From assembly GCF_902859935.1 (NCBI RefSeq), contig NZ_CADIKI010000001.1:372001-436000 (forward strand): a DNA stretch of 64,000 nucleotides, in the 5' to 3' direction. Origin of the DNA: Paraburkholderia fynbosensis (GTDB lineage: Bacteria; Pseudomonadota; Gammaproteobacteria; Burkholderiales; Burkholderiaceae). Below the pieces are notes generated by a model that made no database searches, was not told the origin of the DNA, and saw only the letters and a list, made by a program, of their open reading frames with translations. Below, one piece after another: positions 16,940 to 25,365 of this stretch. The first letter of the stretch is position 1, and every line of letters starts with the position of its first letter. The position numbers and the translations under genes were made by a program.

Positions 16940-18274
16940 ATGAATTACGAAGTAAATTCACAAACGATTCGCATCACGGAGTTTGTCGACGAACAGAAGA
17001 TTGGCCGATTCATCTGGACAGTCGTATTCATTGGTTTCCTATGCCAACTCTGTGACGGCTATGATCTTTCGGCCGCTGCATTTGCGGCAATTGGTATCGC
17101 CAACGAGTTCGGGATCGAGAGACACGCCTTGGCCCCTCTGTTCAGTGTCGGCCTCTTCGGTATGCTGTTTGGCGCCCTGGGTTTCGGCTATATCGGTGAC
17201 CGTTGGGGCCGGCGTGTGGCCGTCCTCTCTGCGGCACTGCTTTGCAGTGCGTTCACCCTGCTTAGCGCGACTGCCGAATCCTTTTTTACACTGATGGTCT
17301 TCCGCTTCTTTACCGGCATTGCTCTCGGGGGCCTGCCTGCAAATACAGTCGCTCTGACAGCCGAATACGCACCGCAGCGTAAGCGCTCGTTGTTGATCAC
17401 GATGATGTTCGTGGGCATGACTTTCGGCGGTGCTCTGCCGGGCCAACTCGGAAGCGTCATTCACCCTGCGCAATGGCGCCTGATTTTCACCATCGGTGGC
17501 CTGGCTCCGCTTGCGACCGCATTCTTGGCGTACTTCTTCTTGCCTGAGTCGATCAAGTTCCTGGTCGTGCGTAACCCGCACGATCCGCAGATCGTGAAGC
17601 TTGCGCGCCGGATCCGTCCGGAGTTGAACATACCGGTCGATCCGAGGTTTCAGATCCATCACCTTGCCGAAAAGAAATTCCACGTCGGCCAACTCTTTGA
17701 AGGCAATCTGCGCATCATCACGCCACTCATTTGGGTGATGTCCATCACGAACCTGTTCGCGAACTTCTTCATGAACAGCTGGATGCCGACCCTTCTGCAT
17801 TCGTTGGGCATGAACCCGCACCAAGCCGAACACGCTGCCTCCATGTACTACCTGGGTGGCGTTCTCGGGGGCCTTCTGATGTCGTTGATGCTTGATCGCG
17901 GGCGTCTTTGGGTCGTGCCTCTGTATATGGCGCTCGGAGCCGTGGCGGCCCTGTTCCTGGGGCAGCAAACGCACTCCGTGACGCTAGCCCTTGGCGTGTT
18001 CGCTATCGGCCTCTTCATCCTGGGTACGCAGTCGGGTACGAATGCTCTGATGGCCGTTTGCTACCCCACTCAGATCCGCGCCTCGGGTACGGGTTGGGCA
18101 CACGGTCTGGGACGCTTTGGCGCAATGGCAGGCCCCTTGACCGGCGGTCAACTGATCCGCATGCACGTGCACATGGCACAGATTTTTTGGGCGCCGGCAA
18201 TCATGTCTATCATCGGCTGCCTGGCCACGATTTGGCTCTCACGCGCGGCGCGGCATCGCTTCCCGAAGACGTAA
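16940..18274 (+). CDS. MFS transporter, aromatic acid:H+ symporter type
   Basis: A 444-aa inner-membrane carrier with twelve predicted helices. It has the AAHS-family signature in helix 1 ('FLCQLCDGYDLSAAAFAAIG') and the loop 2-3 motif 'GYIGDRWGRRVAVL'. Related carriers (PcaK, BenK, VanK type) import aromatic acids with protons. Its place at the end of the bicupin/EutA-like unit makes it the likely uptake system for the block 1 substrate. The start at 16940 was chosen behind GGAGATTAGCGACA; a longer frame from 16904 lacks family similarity. Confidence 0.85.
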   Translation: MNYEVNSQTIRITEFVDEQKIGRFIWTVVFIGFLCQLCDGYDLSAAAFAAIGIANEFGIERHALAPLFSVGLFGMLFGALGFGYIGDRWGRRVAVLSAALLCSAFTLLSATAESFFTLMVFRFFTGIALGGLPANTVALTAEYAPQRKRSLLITMMFVGMTFGGALPGQLGSVIHPAQWRLIFTIGGLAPLATAFLAYFFLPESIKFLVVRNPHDPQIVKLARRIRPELNIPVDPRFQIHHLAEKKFHVGQLFEGNLRIITPLIWVMSITNLFANFFMNSWMPTLLHSLGMNPHQAEHAASMYYLGGVLGGLLMSLMLDRGRLWVVPLYMALGAVAALFLGQQTHSVTLALGVFAIGLFILGTQSGTNALMAVCYPTQIRASGTGWAHGLGRFGAMAGPLTGGQLIRMHVHMAQIFWAPAIMSIIGCLATIWLSRAARHRFPKT

Positions 18275-18521
18275 CAGCGGACTTCGGCAGTTCCCCATGA
18301 CTTTGTTCGGAGCCCCGTTGATTGTGAAGAATCTGTTGCCTGGGCAAGTTCAGGCTAGATTCCGCGCGCTGACCTGCGCGCGCTGTGCATCAATTCGACG
18401 CCCTGGGTCAGCGGCGCGGCCAGCCGCGAGCCGCGGGCTGGACATCCCGGTCCCCAATGCTGACCGCCATCATCCAATAACGGCGGCCACCACTGCCCCT
18501 GTTGGTCTTCCGAACAAATCA

Positions 18522-19214
18522 TTAGCCGTAGGCCACGGGTTCGGCGTTGGGGATTTTCATTCGCGTCACCACCTCATCCGGAAGGCCTTCAATGATCTGT
18601 ATGAGAGATCGCAAGGTTGTCCCGTGGCCGCATACCAATACGCGGTTGCCTGCCAGCACGCGCGGCAGTATCAGGTCCGACCATGCGGCACGCACGCGGA
18701 TTGCCGCATCGCCAATAGATTCACCACGGGGCAATGACTGGGGAGCGAATCGCGAATACCGGGGATCCGACTCCGGACTGTATTGATGCTTTAGGGGCAC
18801 GGGCTCCGGACGGGCATCCGCGTTGAAGCGGAAATTCGTCAACTGAAGGGGGCCGTACTCGGCCGAAACCTCCGCTTTGGTCATGCCGGTCAAAATACCG
18901 TAATGCCGTTCATTGAGGCGCCAATCGGTGACCGGCGGCCGCTCCCGGTCCGGATGGAGGTGCCTGGCCACTACCCAATAGGTACGCAGGGCCCGGGTCA
19001 AGATCGAGGAAAACCCACAATCAAAAGTCCATTGCGCATGCCTTAACATCTTGGCCGCTATCTGGGCCTGAATCATGCCCTGCGGCGTCAGATCGATATC
19101 CGCCCATCCGGTGAACCTGGAACTGGCATTCCATTCGGATTCGCCGTGTCGCAGTAGCACCAGTTTTGTCTGGGATCCGAGTGGGGCGGGCGTGAGCGTG
19201 ATTGGGTTTTCCAC
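18522..19214 (-). CDS. 2,3-bisphosphoglycerate-dependent phosphoglycerate mutase-like protein
   Basis: A 230-aa histidine phosphatase-superfamily protein with the full dPGM layout: 'LVLLRHGESEWNASSRFTGW' (phospho-His), 'RALRTYWVVARHL', 'WRLNERHYGILTGMTKAEV' (catalytic Glu), and 'VLVCGHGTTLRSLIQIIEGL' (second His). This makes true mutase activity (3-phosphoglycerate to 2-phosphoglycerate) likely. It is the last gene of the long minus-strand catabolic operon, 28 nt after the G3E GTPase. It is probably a second gpmA copy in this genome, acquired with the island; why a glycolytic enzyme is carried here is unclear. A phosphatase acting on a pathway compound is the alternative. Confidence 0.85.
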   Translation of the reverse strand: MENPITLTPAPLGSQTKLVLLRHGESEWNASSRFTGWADIDLTPQGMIQAQIAAKMLRHAQWTFDCGFSSILTRALRTYWVVARHLHPDRERPPVTDWRLNERHYGILTGMTKAEVSAEYGPLQLTNFRFNADARPEPVPLKHQYSPESDPRYSRFAPQSLPRGESIGDAAIRVRAAWSDLILPRVLAGNRVLVCGHGTTLRSLIQIIEGLPDEVVTRMKIPNAEPVAYG

Positions 19215-19242
19215 TTCTCTATTCGTTGTCCGTGGTCTCGCG

Positions 19243-20286
19243 TCAGTCGTGGATACAGGCCTCGAAACCGGCTCTCAAGGCCTCCCGATCCAGGTTTCGG
19301 CCGATCAACACGTACCGGCTATAGCGGGCCTCCCCTTCTGACCACGAGCCTTGCAAGTCGCCCTCCATGAGCATGTGGACCGATTGGAATACGTAACGAC
19401 GTGCGCATCCCAAGATGTAGAAAATCCCCTTGGAGCGCAAGATATCGGCGCCCCCCACGGTCACCAGGTTCCCGAGCCATTCTTCAAGCCTGGTCAGATC
19501 CAAGGCCTTGTCCGTTGTCAACGAGACGCTACCGATACCATCGGACTCGATGTGGTTACCTTCGCCGTGCGCGTGGGCATGCTCGTGACCGTGATGGTCA
19601 TGACCGTGACAGCAATGCTCATCGTGGACGTGCTCTGGAGCCGGAGCCTGCGCCATCATGGCCAGGCCCTCAACGCGGGACAGGTCAAATGATCCATGGC
19701 CGATCACCGTATCGAGCTGAACCTGACAACGTGATGTCTTGTAAATCCGTGCAAACGGGTTGAGCACCCGAAGTGCGGTCTCGATGCGATGCAACCGCTT
19801 TTCCTCTACGTGTTCGATCTTATTGATAATCAGTTGATCCGCGAACGCGACTTGTTCCACGGCTTCCTGACTATCTCCAAGTCTCTGGTGGATGTGCACG
19901 GCATCCACCAAAGTGATAATCGAATCCAGTTTTAGGTGAGCCTGCAAATGTGGATCGACCAGGAACGTCTGGATCACGGGCCCTGGGGCCGCCAAACCGG
20001 TAGTCTCGATAATCACCGCGTCAAAGGTCTGAGCCTGGGCCAGAAGCTTATAAAGCACCTGGATCAAATCGCCCCTGACCGTGCAACAGATGCATCCGTT
20101 GTTCATTTCGAACAACTCATCATCCGATGACACAACCAGATCATTGTCGATACCGATCTCACCGAACTCGTTGACGATCACGGCGTATTTTTTGCCATGA
20201 TCTTCCGACAGAATACGGTTAAGCAGCGTAGTTTTACCCGCCCCCAAATAACCCGTGAGAACCGTTACCGGAATAGGTTTTTTCAT
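19243..20286 (-). CDS. G3E-family (CobW/YjiA-like) GTPase with His-rich segment
   Basis: A 347-aa P-loop GTPase of the G3E group, which act as metallochaperones for Ni, Co or Zn enzymes. Walker A is 'GYLGAGKTTLLNR' (residues 12-24), the family metal motif CxCC is 'GCICCTVRGDL' (Cys65-Cys68), 'ETTGLAAPGPV' marks the Walker B/guanine region, and the CobW C-terminal domain is present ('DILRSKGIFYILGCARRYVF'). A His-rich stretch at residues 219-245 ('HDEHCCHGHDHHGHEHAHAH') resembles metal stores in HypB or CobW. It lies in the operon facing the bicupin/EutA-like pair, and a remnant of a second G3E gene lies in block 2. Likely delivers the metal used by a block enzyme; which metal is open. Confidence 0.88.
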   Translation of the reverse strand: MKKPIPVTVLTGYLGAGKTTLLNRILSEDHGKKYAVIVNEFGEIGIDNDLVVSSDDELFEMNNGCICCTVRGDLIQVLYKLLAQAQTFDAVIIETTGLAAPGPVIQTFLVDPHLQAHLKLDSIITLVDAVHIHQRLGDSQEAVEQVAFADQLIINKIEHVEEKRLHRIETALRVLNPFARIYKTSRCQVQLDTVIGHGSFDLSRVEGLAMMAQAPAPEHVHDEHCCHGHDHHGHEHAHAHGEGNHIESDGIGSVSLTTDKALDLTRLEEWLGNLVTVGGADILRSKGIFYILGCARRYVFQSVHMLMEGDLQGSWSEGEARYSRYVLIGRNLDREALRAGFEACIHD

Positions 20287-20376
20287 TCCTGTCTCTCCAA
20301 CGCCCCCGGACCCAGCCCGCCCCGGGGCCTAAAACATTACAACCTCAGGGCCTTGGGACCCGGATTCGCTTTTGAT

Positions 20377-21483
20377 TTACATCCAAGGCATGATCGACAC
20401 ATGGATCGCGTCTTCTGCGCCGCCGACGGCCTTGATAGCCACATCTGCGTCCTTAAGGGCAAAACGGTGCGTGGTGATCTTTTCGAGCGGGAAGCGCTTC
20501 GAAGCCAATTGCTTCAATGCGAGTTCGCACGCCTTGTACGAGTGGCCGCGAGCCGACTTGATCGTGATGGCCTTGACGGTAACCTTGCCAACCGGGAAGT
20601 TCGGAAAGTCGGCCATCTCGCCTTGAATCAGCAGCGTACCGCACTTGCGCTTCAGTGCTTCGATTCCGAGCAGAATTGCCTTCGTGCCCGCGCCTGCCGT
20701 GCAGTCCAGAGCGACGTCAACACCACGGCCGTTGGTTGCTTCCAAGATCTTTTCCAGCGGGTCTTCCGCGGTCACGTCGATAACGACGTCGGCGCCGAGT
20801 TCCTTCGCGATTTCGAGGCGCCTCGAGTCCTTTGCCGTGCCGGTGACGATGATCATGGAGGCACCCGCCTGCTTGCAAGCAACGACTTGCGACAGCCCTT
20901 GCTGGCCCGGGCCCTGGATCAGGACCGACGTGTCATAGCCAACATTACAATCGAACAGTGCCCATTCGATGCCGTTTGCCATCGGGGTCACGACGCCTGC
21001 GAGTTCCGGATCCAGACCGTCCGGAACCTTGTGGACGACTGCATTTGCGGGCAGGTAGATGTATTGCGACAGACCACCCAGCAGCGGCGAGTGATCATTG
21101 TCGATTGCCGTGTAACCGAGGCGGATGCCCTTCGGGTTGAAACGCCAGTCGGTGCCGATGCAGTGACGGTATTGGCCCGAGTGACAGTGTTCGCACTGGC
21201 CGCACGAGGTGTAGTGTTCCGGGAAAATGCGATCACCGATTTTGAGGCCCGTGCGCTTCAGGAACTCGGAGCCGGCCTTTTCGAGGATACCGATGTTTTC
21301 GTGACCCATGATGATCGGCGCGCCCTTCAGTTGCTCCTTGTACATCTTGACGTCGGTACCGCAGATGCCGGCGACCTCAACGCGCATCAGCGCGCAATCG
21401 TCCGCCACGTCCGGCATGTCGAATTCGCGCAATTCCAGTTCGCTCGGGCCAACACGAACCTGTGCAAGAACCTTATCCACCAT
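20377..21483 (-). CDS. Zinc-dependent medium-chain alcohol dehydrogenase
   Basis: A 368-aa NAD(P)-dependent dehydrogenase of the zinc MDR family. The catalytic zinc loop is 'VAGICGTDVKMYKEQLKG' and 'GHENIG', and the structural zinc loop has four Cys ('SCGQCEHCHSGQYRHC'). The Rossmann motif is 'GPGQQGLSQVVACKQAGASM'. Threonine-dehydrogenase-like proteins are the nearest in appearance. In this operon it could oxidise an alcohol or dihydrodiol intermediate. No dedicated dihydrodiol dehydrogenase of the phthalate OphB type is in the window, so this gene is one candidate for that step (inference). Confidence 0.85.
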   Translation of the reverse strand: MVDKVLAQVRVGPSELELREFDMPDVADDCALMRVEVAGICGTDVKMYKEQLKGAPIIMGHENIGILEKAGSEFLKRTGLKIGDRIFPEHYTSCGQCEHCHSGQYRHCIGTDWRFNPKGIRLGYTAIDNDHSPLLGGLSQYIYLPANAVVHKVPDGLDPELAGVVTPMANGIEWALFDCNVGYDTSVLIQGPGQQGLSQVVACKQAGASMIIVTGTAKDSRRLEIAKELGADVVIDVTAEDPLEKILEATNGRGVDVALDCTAGAGTKAILLGIEALKRKCGTLLIQGEMADFPNFPVGKVTVKAITIKSARGHSYKACELALKQLASKRFPLEKITTHRFALKDADVAIKAVGGAEDAIHVSIMPWM

Positions 21484-21595
21484 CTCTAATACTCCTTAGA
21501 AAAGTTTGACCAGCAGCAATTCGGTTTGCCGTCCGGCGCCTAAGTATTTGAGCAATTTGGCGCCTGATGGATCAAACGATTAACCGACCAACGGC

Positions 21596-22444
21596 TTAAC
21601 CGCCTACCTGGGCGCGAACGGTATTCACGGTATCGAAACTACGCGGTGCCGCTGCCATCAGGAAACGATAGCCCTCATCGATCACACGTTGTGCGTTGGC
21701 CTTCGTAACGTGAGGATGGCCAACGATCACGTTGTGTTCCTTGCACGTGGCAACGACTTGCGCCATTGCTGCCACGACTTCCGGGTGCTCGGTCTGACGC
21801 GGAACGCCCAATTCCTGACTCAGGTCGCCCTCTCCGATCAGGACGGCACCGATCCCGGGGACGTTCTTCAGCATATCCGGAAGGTTCGTAACCCCTGCGA
21901 TGTCTTCGATCTGAAGAACGGCGAAGATCTCGCCTTCGGCAGCCAGTGGCCATACGTCGGCTTTAGCGTAGTATTCGGCCATCGACAGACCCCAGTAACG
22001 CGCAGCCTGCATCGGGCCATCGCCACGGATGCCCGCCGGTTCATAAAGAGGCTTGCCCTTCAGGCGTGGGTAACGGCATGCGGCAATCGCGTTGTATGCT
22101 TCTTCGACGGTCGAGATGTGCGGGAACACAATGCCGTAGCAACCGATATCCAGAGCCTGTTTCGCCAGGAACTGATTCATCTCGCAACCGTTAGCCGGAA
22201 CGCGGGCCAATGGGGTCACCGCCGGGGCAAGGCCGTCCTTTGCAATTTGGCCACGGTTCATCAGGTATTGCAGGCTGTTGCGCAGGCTCTTGATATCCCA
22301 GCCACGGTGCTCCCCTTCGAAGACCACCGAATCATAGGGTGATGTCTGGAGTTCGGTTGCGGTTTCGATTTCGCACGGTGCGAAAAGGGAGAATGCGTGG
22401 CCGCCCGTTTCGAGAGCGCGGATAACACCATTAAGACGCGACAT
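21596..22444 (-). CDS. HpcH/HpaI-family aldolase
   Basis: A 282-aa class II (metal-dependent) pyruvate aldolase of the HpcH/HpaI/citrate-lyase family. Recognisable parts are the first strand region ('HAFSLFAPCEIETA'), 'DSVVFEGEHRGWD', 'VTPLARVPANGCEMNQFLAK' (catalytic Arg), 'DIGCYGIVFPHISTVEEAY' and 'FAVLQIEDIAGVTNLP' with the metal-binding Glu. Family members split 4-hydroxy-2-oxo acids formed late in meta-cleavage pathways into pyruvate and an aldehyde or oxo acid. It follows the LigJ-like hydratase gene, whose product type it could cleave. The start 22444 ('MSRLNGVIRAL') was chosen over an unsupported upstream extension to 22528. Confidence 0.85.
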   Translation of the reverse strand: MSRLNGVIRALETGGHAFSLFAPCEIETATELQTSPYDSVVFEGEHRGWDIKSLRNSLQYLMNRGQIAKDGLAPAVTPLARVPANGCEMNQFLAKQALDIGCYGIVFPHISTVEEAYNAIAACRYPRLKGKPLYEPAGIRGDGPMQAARYWGLSMAEYYAKADVWPLAAEGEIFAVLQIEDIAGVTNLPDMLKNVPGIGAVLIGEGDLSQELGVPRQTEHPEVVAAMAQVVATCKEHNVIVGHPHVTKANAQRVIDEGYRFLMAAAPRSFDTVNTVRAQVGG

Positions 22445-22493
22445 GTCTTCACCTTTTGTTGTTGATCGGGTGTCCCACGGACTCCCCTCGTTG

Positions 22494-23543
22494 CTACTTC
22501 GCGGCCACGACCTGCGCCCGGGCTTCACGGTCCTTCAACAGCGCATCGAGGCGCGGGTAGACGCGGCGGGCGTTGCCTTCGAAGATCTTGAACTTCGTCT
22601 CTTCACTCAGGCCTTGAACCTGGTCGATATAGCGCTTGGTATCGTCGAATGCGTAGCCGGTTTCCGGATCGATACCGGGCACTGCGCCCAGCATTTCCGA
22701 TGCAAACAGGATGTTGTCTTCTGGCACAACACGGGTCAGGAGCTCGATCCCCGGGAGGTGGTAGACGCACGTATCAAAGAACACGTTCTGCATCACGTGT
22801 TCAACGAGTTGGCGCTTTTGCATTGCCAGGCTCATGCCACGGTAACGGCCCCAGTGATAGGGAACGGCGCCGCCGCCGTGCGGGATCACGAAACGCAGGG
22901 TCGGGAAATCCTTGAACAGGTTGCCCTGAATCAACTGCATAAACACGGCCGTATCCGCGTTGATGTAGTGGGCACCCGTATGGTGGAAGTTCGGATTGCA
23001 ACACGAACTGACGTGGATCATTGCCGGCACGTCGAGTTCTACCAACTTTTCGTAAATCGGGTACCAGTGGCGGTCGGTCATCGGAGGCCCGCTCCAGTTA
23101 CCACCGCTCGGATCCGGATTCAGGTTCACGCCCACGAAACCGAGTTCCTTAACCGCGCGCTCGAGTTCCGGAATGCAATTCGCAGGGCTGACACCGGGAT
23201 TCTGCGGTAGTTGCGCGACACCAACAAAGTTGTTGGGCAGCAGCGTTGCAATCCGGTGAATGAGATCGTTGGACAGACGCGTCCATTCGACCGACGTTGC
23301 TTCGTTGCCGATGTGGTGCGCCATACCAGCGGCACGGGGGCTGAAGATCGTGAGATCGGAACCGCGTTCGCGTTGGAGTTTCAGTTGCGGCTGAACACTG
23401 GCGATGATCTCCTCATCGCTGACACCAAGGTCCGCGCTCTTGGGCTTGCGTGCCGGGTCCAACAACCCCGCAAGCTGCTTGTCGCGGAAGACATGCAATG
23501 CCAGCGGTTCCGTCGTGTAATGGCAGTGAGTATCAATAATCAT
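22494..23543 (-). CDS. LigJ-like amidohydrolase-fold hydratase (4-oxalomesaconate hydratase family)
   Basis: A 349-aa protein strongly like LigJ, which hydrates 4-oxalomesaconate in the protocatechuate 4,5-cleavage and gallate pathways. It begins 'MIIDTHCHYTTEPLALHVFR' (HxH metal ligands). It continues with 'SDLTIFSPRAAGMAHHIGNE', 'GVNLNPDPSGGNWSGPPMTD', 'PAMIHVSSCCNPNFHHTGAH', 'FVIPHGGGAVPYHWGRYRG' and ends 'GNARRVYPRLDALLKD', all typical of LigJ. The similarity is long and collinear, so hydration of a 4-oxalomesaconate-like diacid is a good prediction. This implies an extradiol ring-cleavage product upstream, yet no LigAB/DesB-type dioxygenase gene is present in the window. Confidence 0.88.
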   Translation of the reverse strand: MIIDTHCHYTTEPLALHVFRDKQLAGLLDPARKPKSADLGVSDEEIIASVQPQLKLQRERGSDLTIFSPRAAGMAHHIGNEATSVEWTRLSNDLIHRIATLLPNNFVGVAQLPQNPGVSPANCIPELERAVKELGFVGVNLNPDPSGGNWSGPPMTDRHWYPIYEKLVELDVPAMIHVSSCCNPNFHHTGAHYINADTAVFMQLIQGNLFKDFPTLRFVIPHGGGAVPYHWGRYRGMSLAMQKRQLVEHVMQNVFFDTCVYHLPGIELLTRVVPEDNILFASEMLGAVPGIDPETGYAFDDTKRYIDQVQGLSEETKFKIFEGNARRVYPRLDALLKDREARAQVVAAK

Positions 23544-23588
23544 GGTGGGGGACCGCCGTATGTCAATTCGTTTTTCCGTCTCGGTGTA

Positions 23589-24464
23589 TCAGGCCCGAAC
23601 CAAGCCCTGCTTTTCGAATGCGGACTCGAAGAACGCATCCAGACGTTCCGCCGTATTGGCCGATTGCTGATCGACCGCGTTCACCGCCCAATACTCCGAA
23701 TTCGGAATGCACTCGTGCAGGTACATTGCGGCCGAAGTCGCATGCGATGCGTCTTGCCCAGGAATGATCAGCGTGGGGACGTTAAGCCCCAACAGGTCTT
23801 CGGGCTGCGCTCCCGGTGCGGTATCGCGGTCAAACAGGGTCCAACCCATGCCGGTCACGATTGCTCGGTACTTCGCGACGTCGAACGATGCAAATTCCTT
23901 TGCGAATTGCGTGCTCTTTTGGATCACAGAAGCCCAAGGGCCGCCACGGGGATCTGCACCGAACGGTTTGCCGGTCGCCAACGCGAGTTCCACCACCGCG
24001 GCCATGCCGTTTTGGCTCACATAGGCCAGGTGCTCGAAGAAGCGCTGATGACTGCTCATCCGGTAACGGGCCCCGCCGACAGGCCAGTAGAGAACTTGAC
24101 CCAAAACGCGTTCCGGGTGTTGAACCGCGAATGCGATGACCGGCGAAACACCCATGCAACCGCCCATCAGGAATGCGCGGTCGATACCCTGGTGATCGAG
24201 GAGGCCACGACCTTGGGCAACCATGTCTCGCCAGGTCACGCGCTCGATACGGCCGCCCGACTGACCGGTTTCGCGACGGTCAAAGACAATGCACTTAAAG
24301 CGCTTGCTCAGATAGTCGAGAGGATTGACCCGGGCATAAATACCGAGCGTGGTCCACGTTTCGATAGTGGCGTTGAAACCGCCCGGGCTGTACATCAGAA
24401 GCGCGGGCCCGTCACCGATCACATCGTATCGCGTGGAAATTCCATCGACAGTAACGAAAGGCAT
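23589..24464 (-). CDS. Alpha/beta hydrolase with a Cys nucleophile
   Basis: A 291-aa alpha/beta-hydrolase: oxyanion segment 'LLMYSPGGFNAT', strand-5 elbow 'FLMGGCMGVSPVIAFA' and acid loop 'LIIPGQDASHATS'. The elbow nucleophile is Cys103 instead of Ser, as in dienelactone hydrolases. The region where the catalytic His is expected near the C-terminus ('YWAVNAVDQQSANTAERL') contains no His; His in 'QDASHATS' may substitute, or the protein is not a classical hydrolase. In the operon it lies between the PanB-like and LigJ-like genes. A lactone or enol-lactone intermediate is a reasonable but unproven substrate. Confidence 0.8.
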   Translation of the reverse strand: MPFVTVDGISTRYDVIGDGPALLMYSPGGFNATIETWTTLGIYARVNPLDYLSKRFKCIVFDRRETGQSGGRIERVTWRDMVAQGRGLLDHQGIDRAFLMGGCMGVSPVIAFAVQHPERVLGQVLYWPVGGARYRMSSHQRFFEHLAYVSQNGMAAVVELALATGKPFGADPRGGPWASVIQKSTQFAKEFASFDVAKYRAIVTGMGWTLFDRDTAPGAQPEDLLGLNVPTLIIPGQDASHATSAAMYLHECIPNSEYWAVNAVDQQSANTAERLDAFFESAFEKQGLVRA

Positions 24465-24481
24465 GTTTGGCTCCCTGAGGA

Positions 24482-25318
24482 TCAGACTGCGGCTTTGGCT
24501 TTCGGGGTGCCCTTGATCTGCCTACCGGCGCGGACATCGGCAAACAGTTCGGTGAATGCGTCCAGGGTCGTACGCGCCACGTTTGCGTATTGCTCCAGTT
24601 CGGAGTCAATGTTGCCCGCGCTGTAGCCGATTGCAGCATGGGCCATGCGCACACGACCATCGAGCCAGGGACCGCCGCCGAAACCGCCAATGACAGGGAT
24701 ATCCACGACCTTGCACACTGCCTCGCCGGCAACGGGGCCCGAGTTCGTAAAGTCGATCATCGAGGCGCCAGCCGCTTCCATGATCTTTGCATCCTTGACC
24801 AGTTGGGCAACCATCGCATCGGAGACGAGCGCGCCGTTTGCCTTGCCGTATTGAATGCCATATTTCAGTGCCGTTTGCGGCGTGATGCCGAACTGGGCCA
24901 TCACCGGGATACCGGCCTTGACCAGGGCGGCAACGGCTTCCGGATAGTCTGCGGCGCCGTCCAGTTTGATCATGTCGGCCCCTGCTTCCTTCACCAGACG
25001 GATACCGGCTTCCACCGCCGACTGCACACCACGCTGGAGCGAACCGAAAGGCAAGTCGGCACAAACCAGTACACGCCTCGCGCCACGGCGCACCGCCCTG
25101 GCTACGATAATCATTTCGTCCAACGTGATTTCGAGCGGGTTCTCGTGGCCCCAAACGTTGACGCCCACCGAGTCACCGACGATGAGCATATCGACGCCCG
25201 CACGTTCGGCAATGCGAGCCATCTGCACATCCCAGGCAACAACGCCCATGATCTTCTGTCCATCGCGCTTCATCTGTTGAAGCGCCGGGATCGTGATTTG
25301 TTTATCGTTAGCTTGCAT
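24482..25318 (-). CDS. PanB-like protein (ketopantoate hydroxymethyltransferase family, altered active site)
   Basis: A 278-aa TIM-barrel protein aligned along its length with PanB: 'AGVDMLIVGDSVGVNVWGHE' (Mg ligand Asp), 'VLVCADLPFGSLQRGV' (second Asp), 'KLDGAADYPEAVAALVKAGI' and 'VMAQFGITPQTALKYG'. Two positions differ from true PanB: the Mg-ligand Glu of 'KxEGG' is Asp here, and the general-base Glu of 'LECVP' is replaced in 'SMIDFTNSGPVAG'. PanB moves a one-carbon unit from methylene-tetrahydrofolate to 2-oxo acids. In this catabolic operon a related aldol or retro-aldol reaction on a 2-oxo acid intermediate is more likely than pantothenate synthesis. Confidence 0.8.
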   Translation of the reverse strand: MQANDKQITIPALQQMKRDGQKIMGVVAWDVQMARIAERAGVDMLIVGDSVGVNVWGHENPLEITLDEMIIVARAVRRGARRVLVCADLPFGSLQRGVQSAVEAGIRLVKEAGADMIKLDGAADYPEAVAALVKAGIPVMAQFGITPQTALKYGIQYGKANGALVSDAMVAQLVKDAKIMEAAGASMIDFTNSGPVAGEAVCKVVDIPVIGGFGGGPWLDGRVRMAHAAIGYSAGNIDSELEQYANVARTTLDAFTELFADVRAGRQIKGTPKAKAAV

Positions 25319-25365
25319 ATCTGATTTGATTCTCGATTTCGATTCTGGATCCGTAGCCCTGGGGC

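Noticed and set aside
24482..25318. Pantothenate biosynthesis gene panB
   Set aside because: Catabolic operon context and altered active-site residues; no panC or panD nearby.
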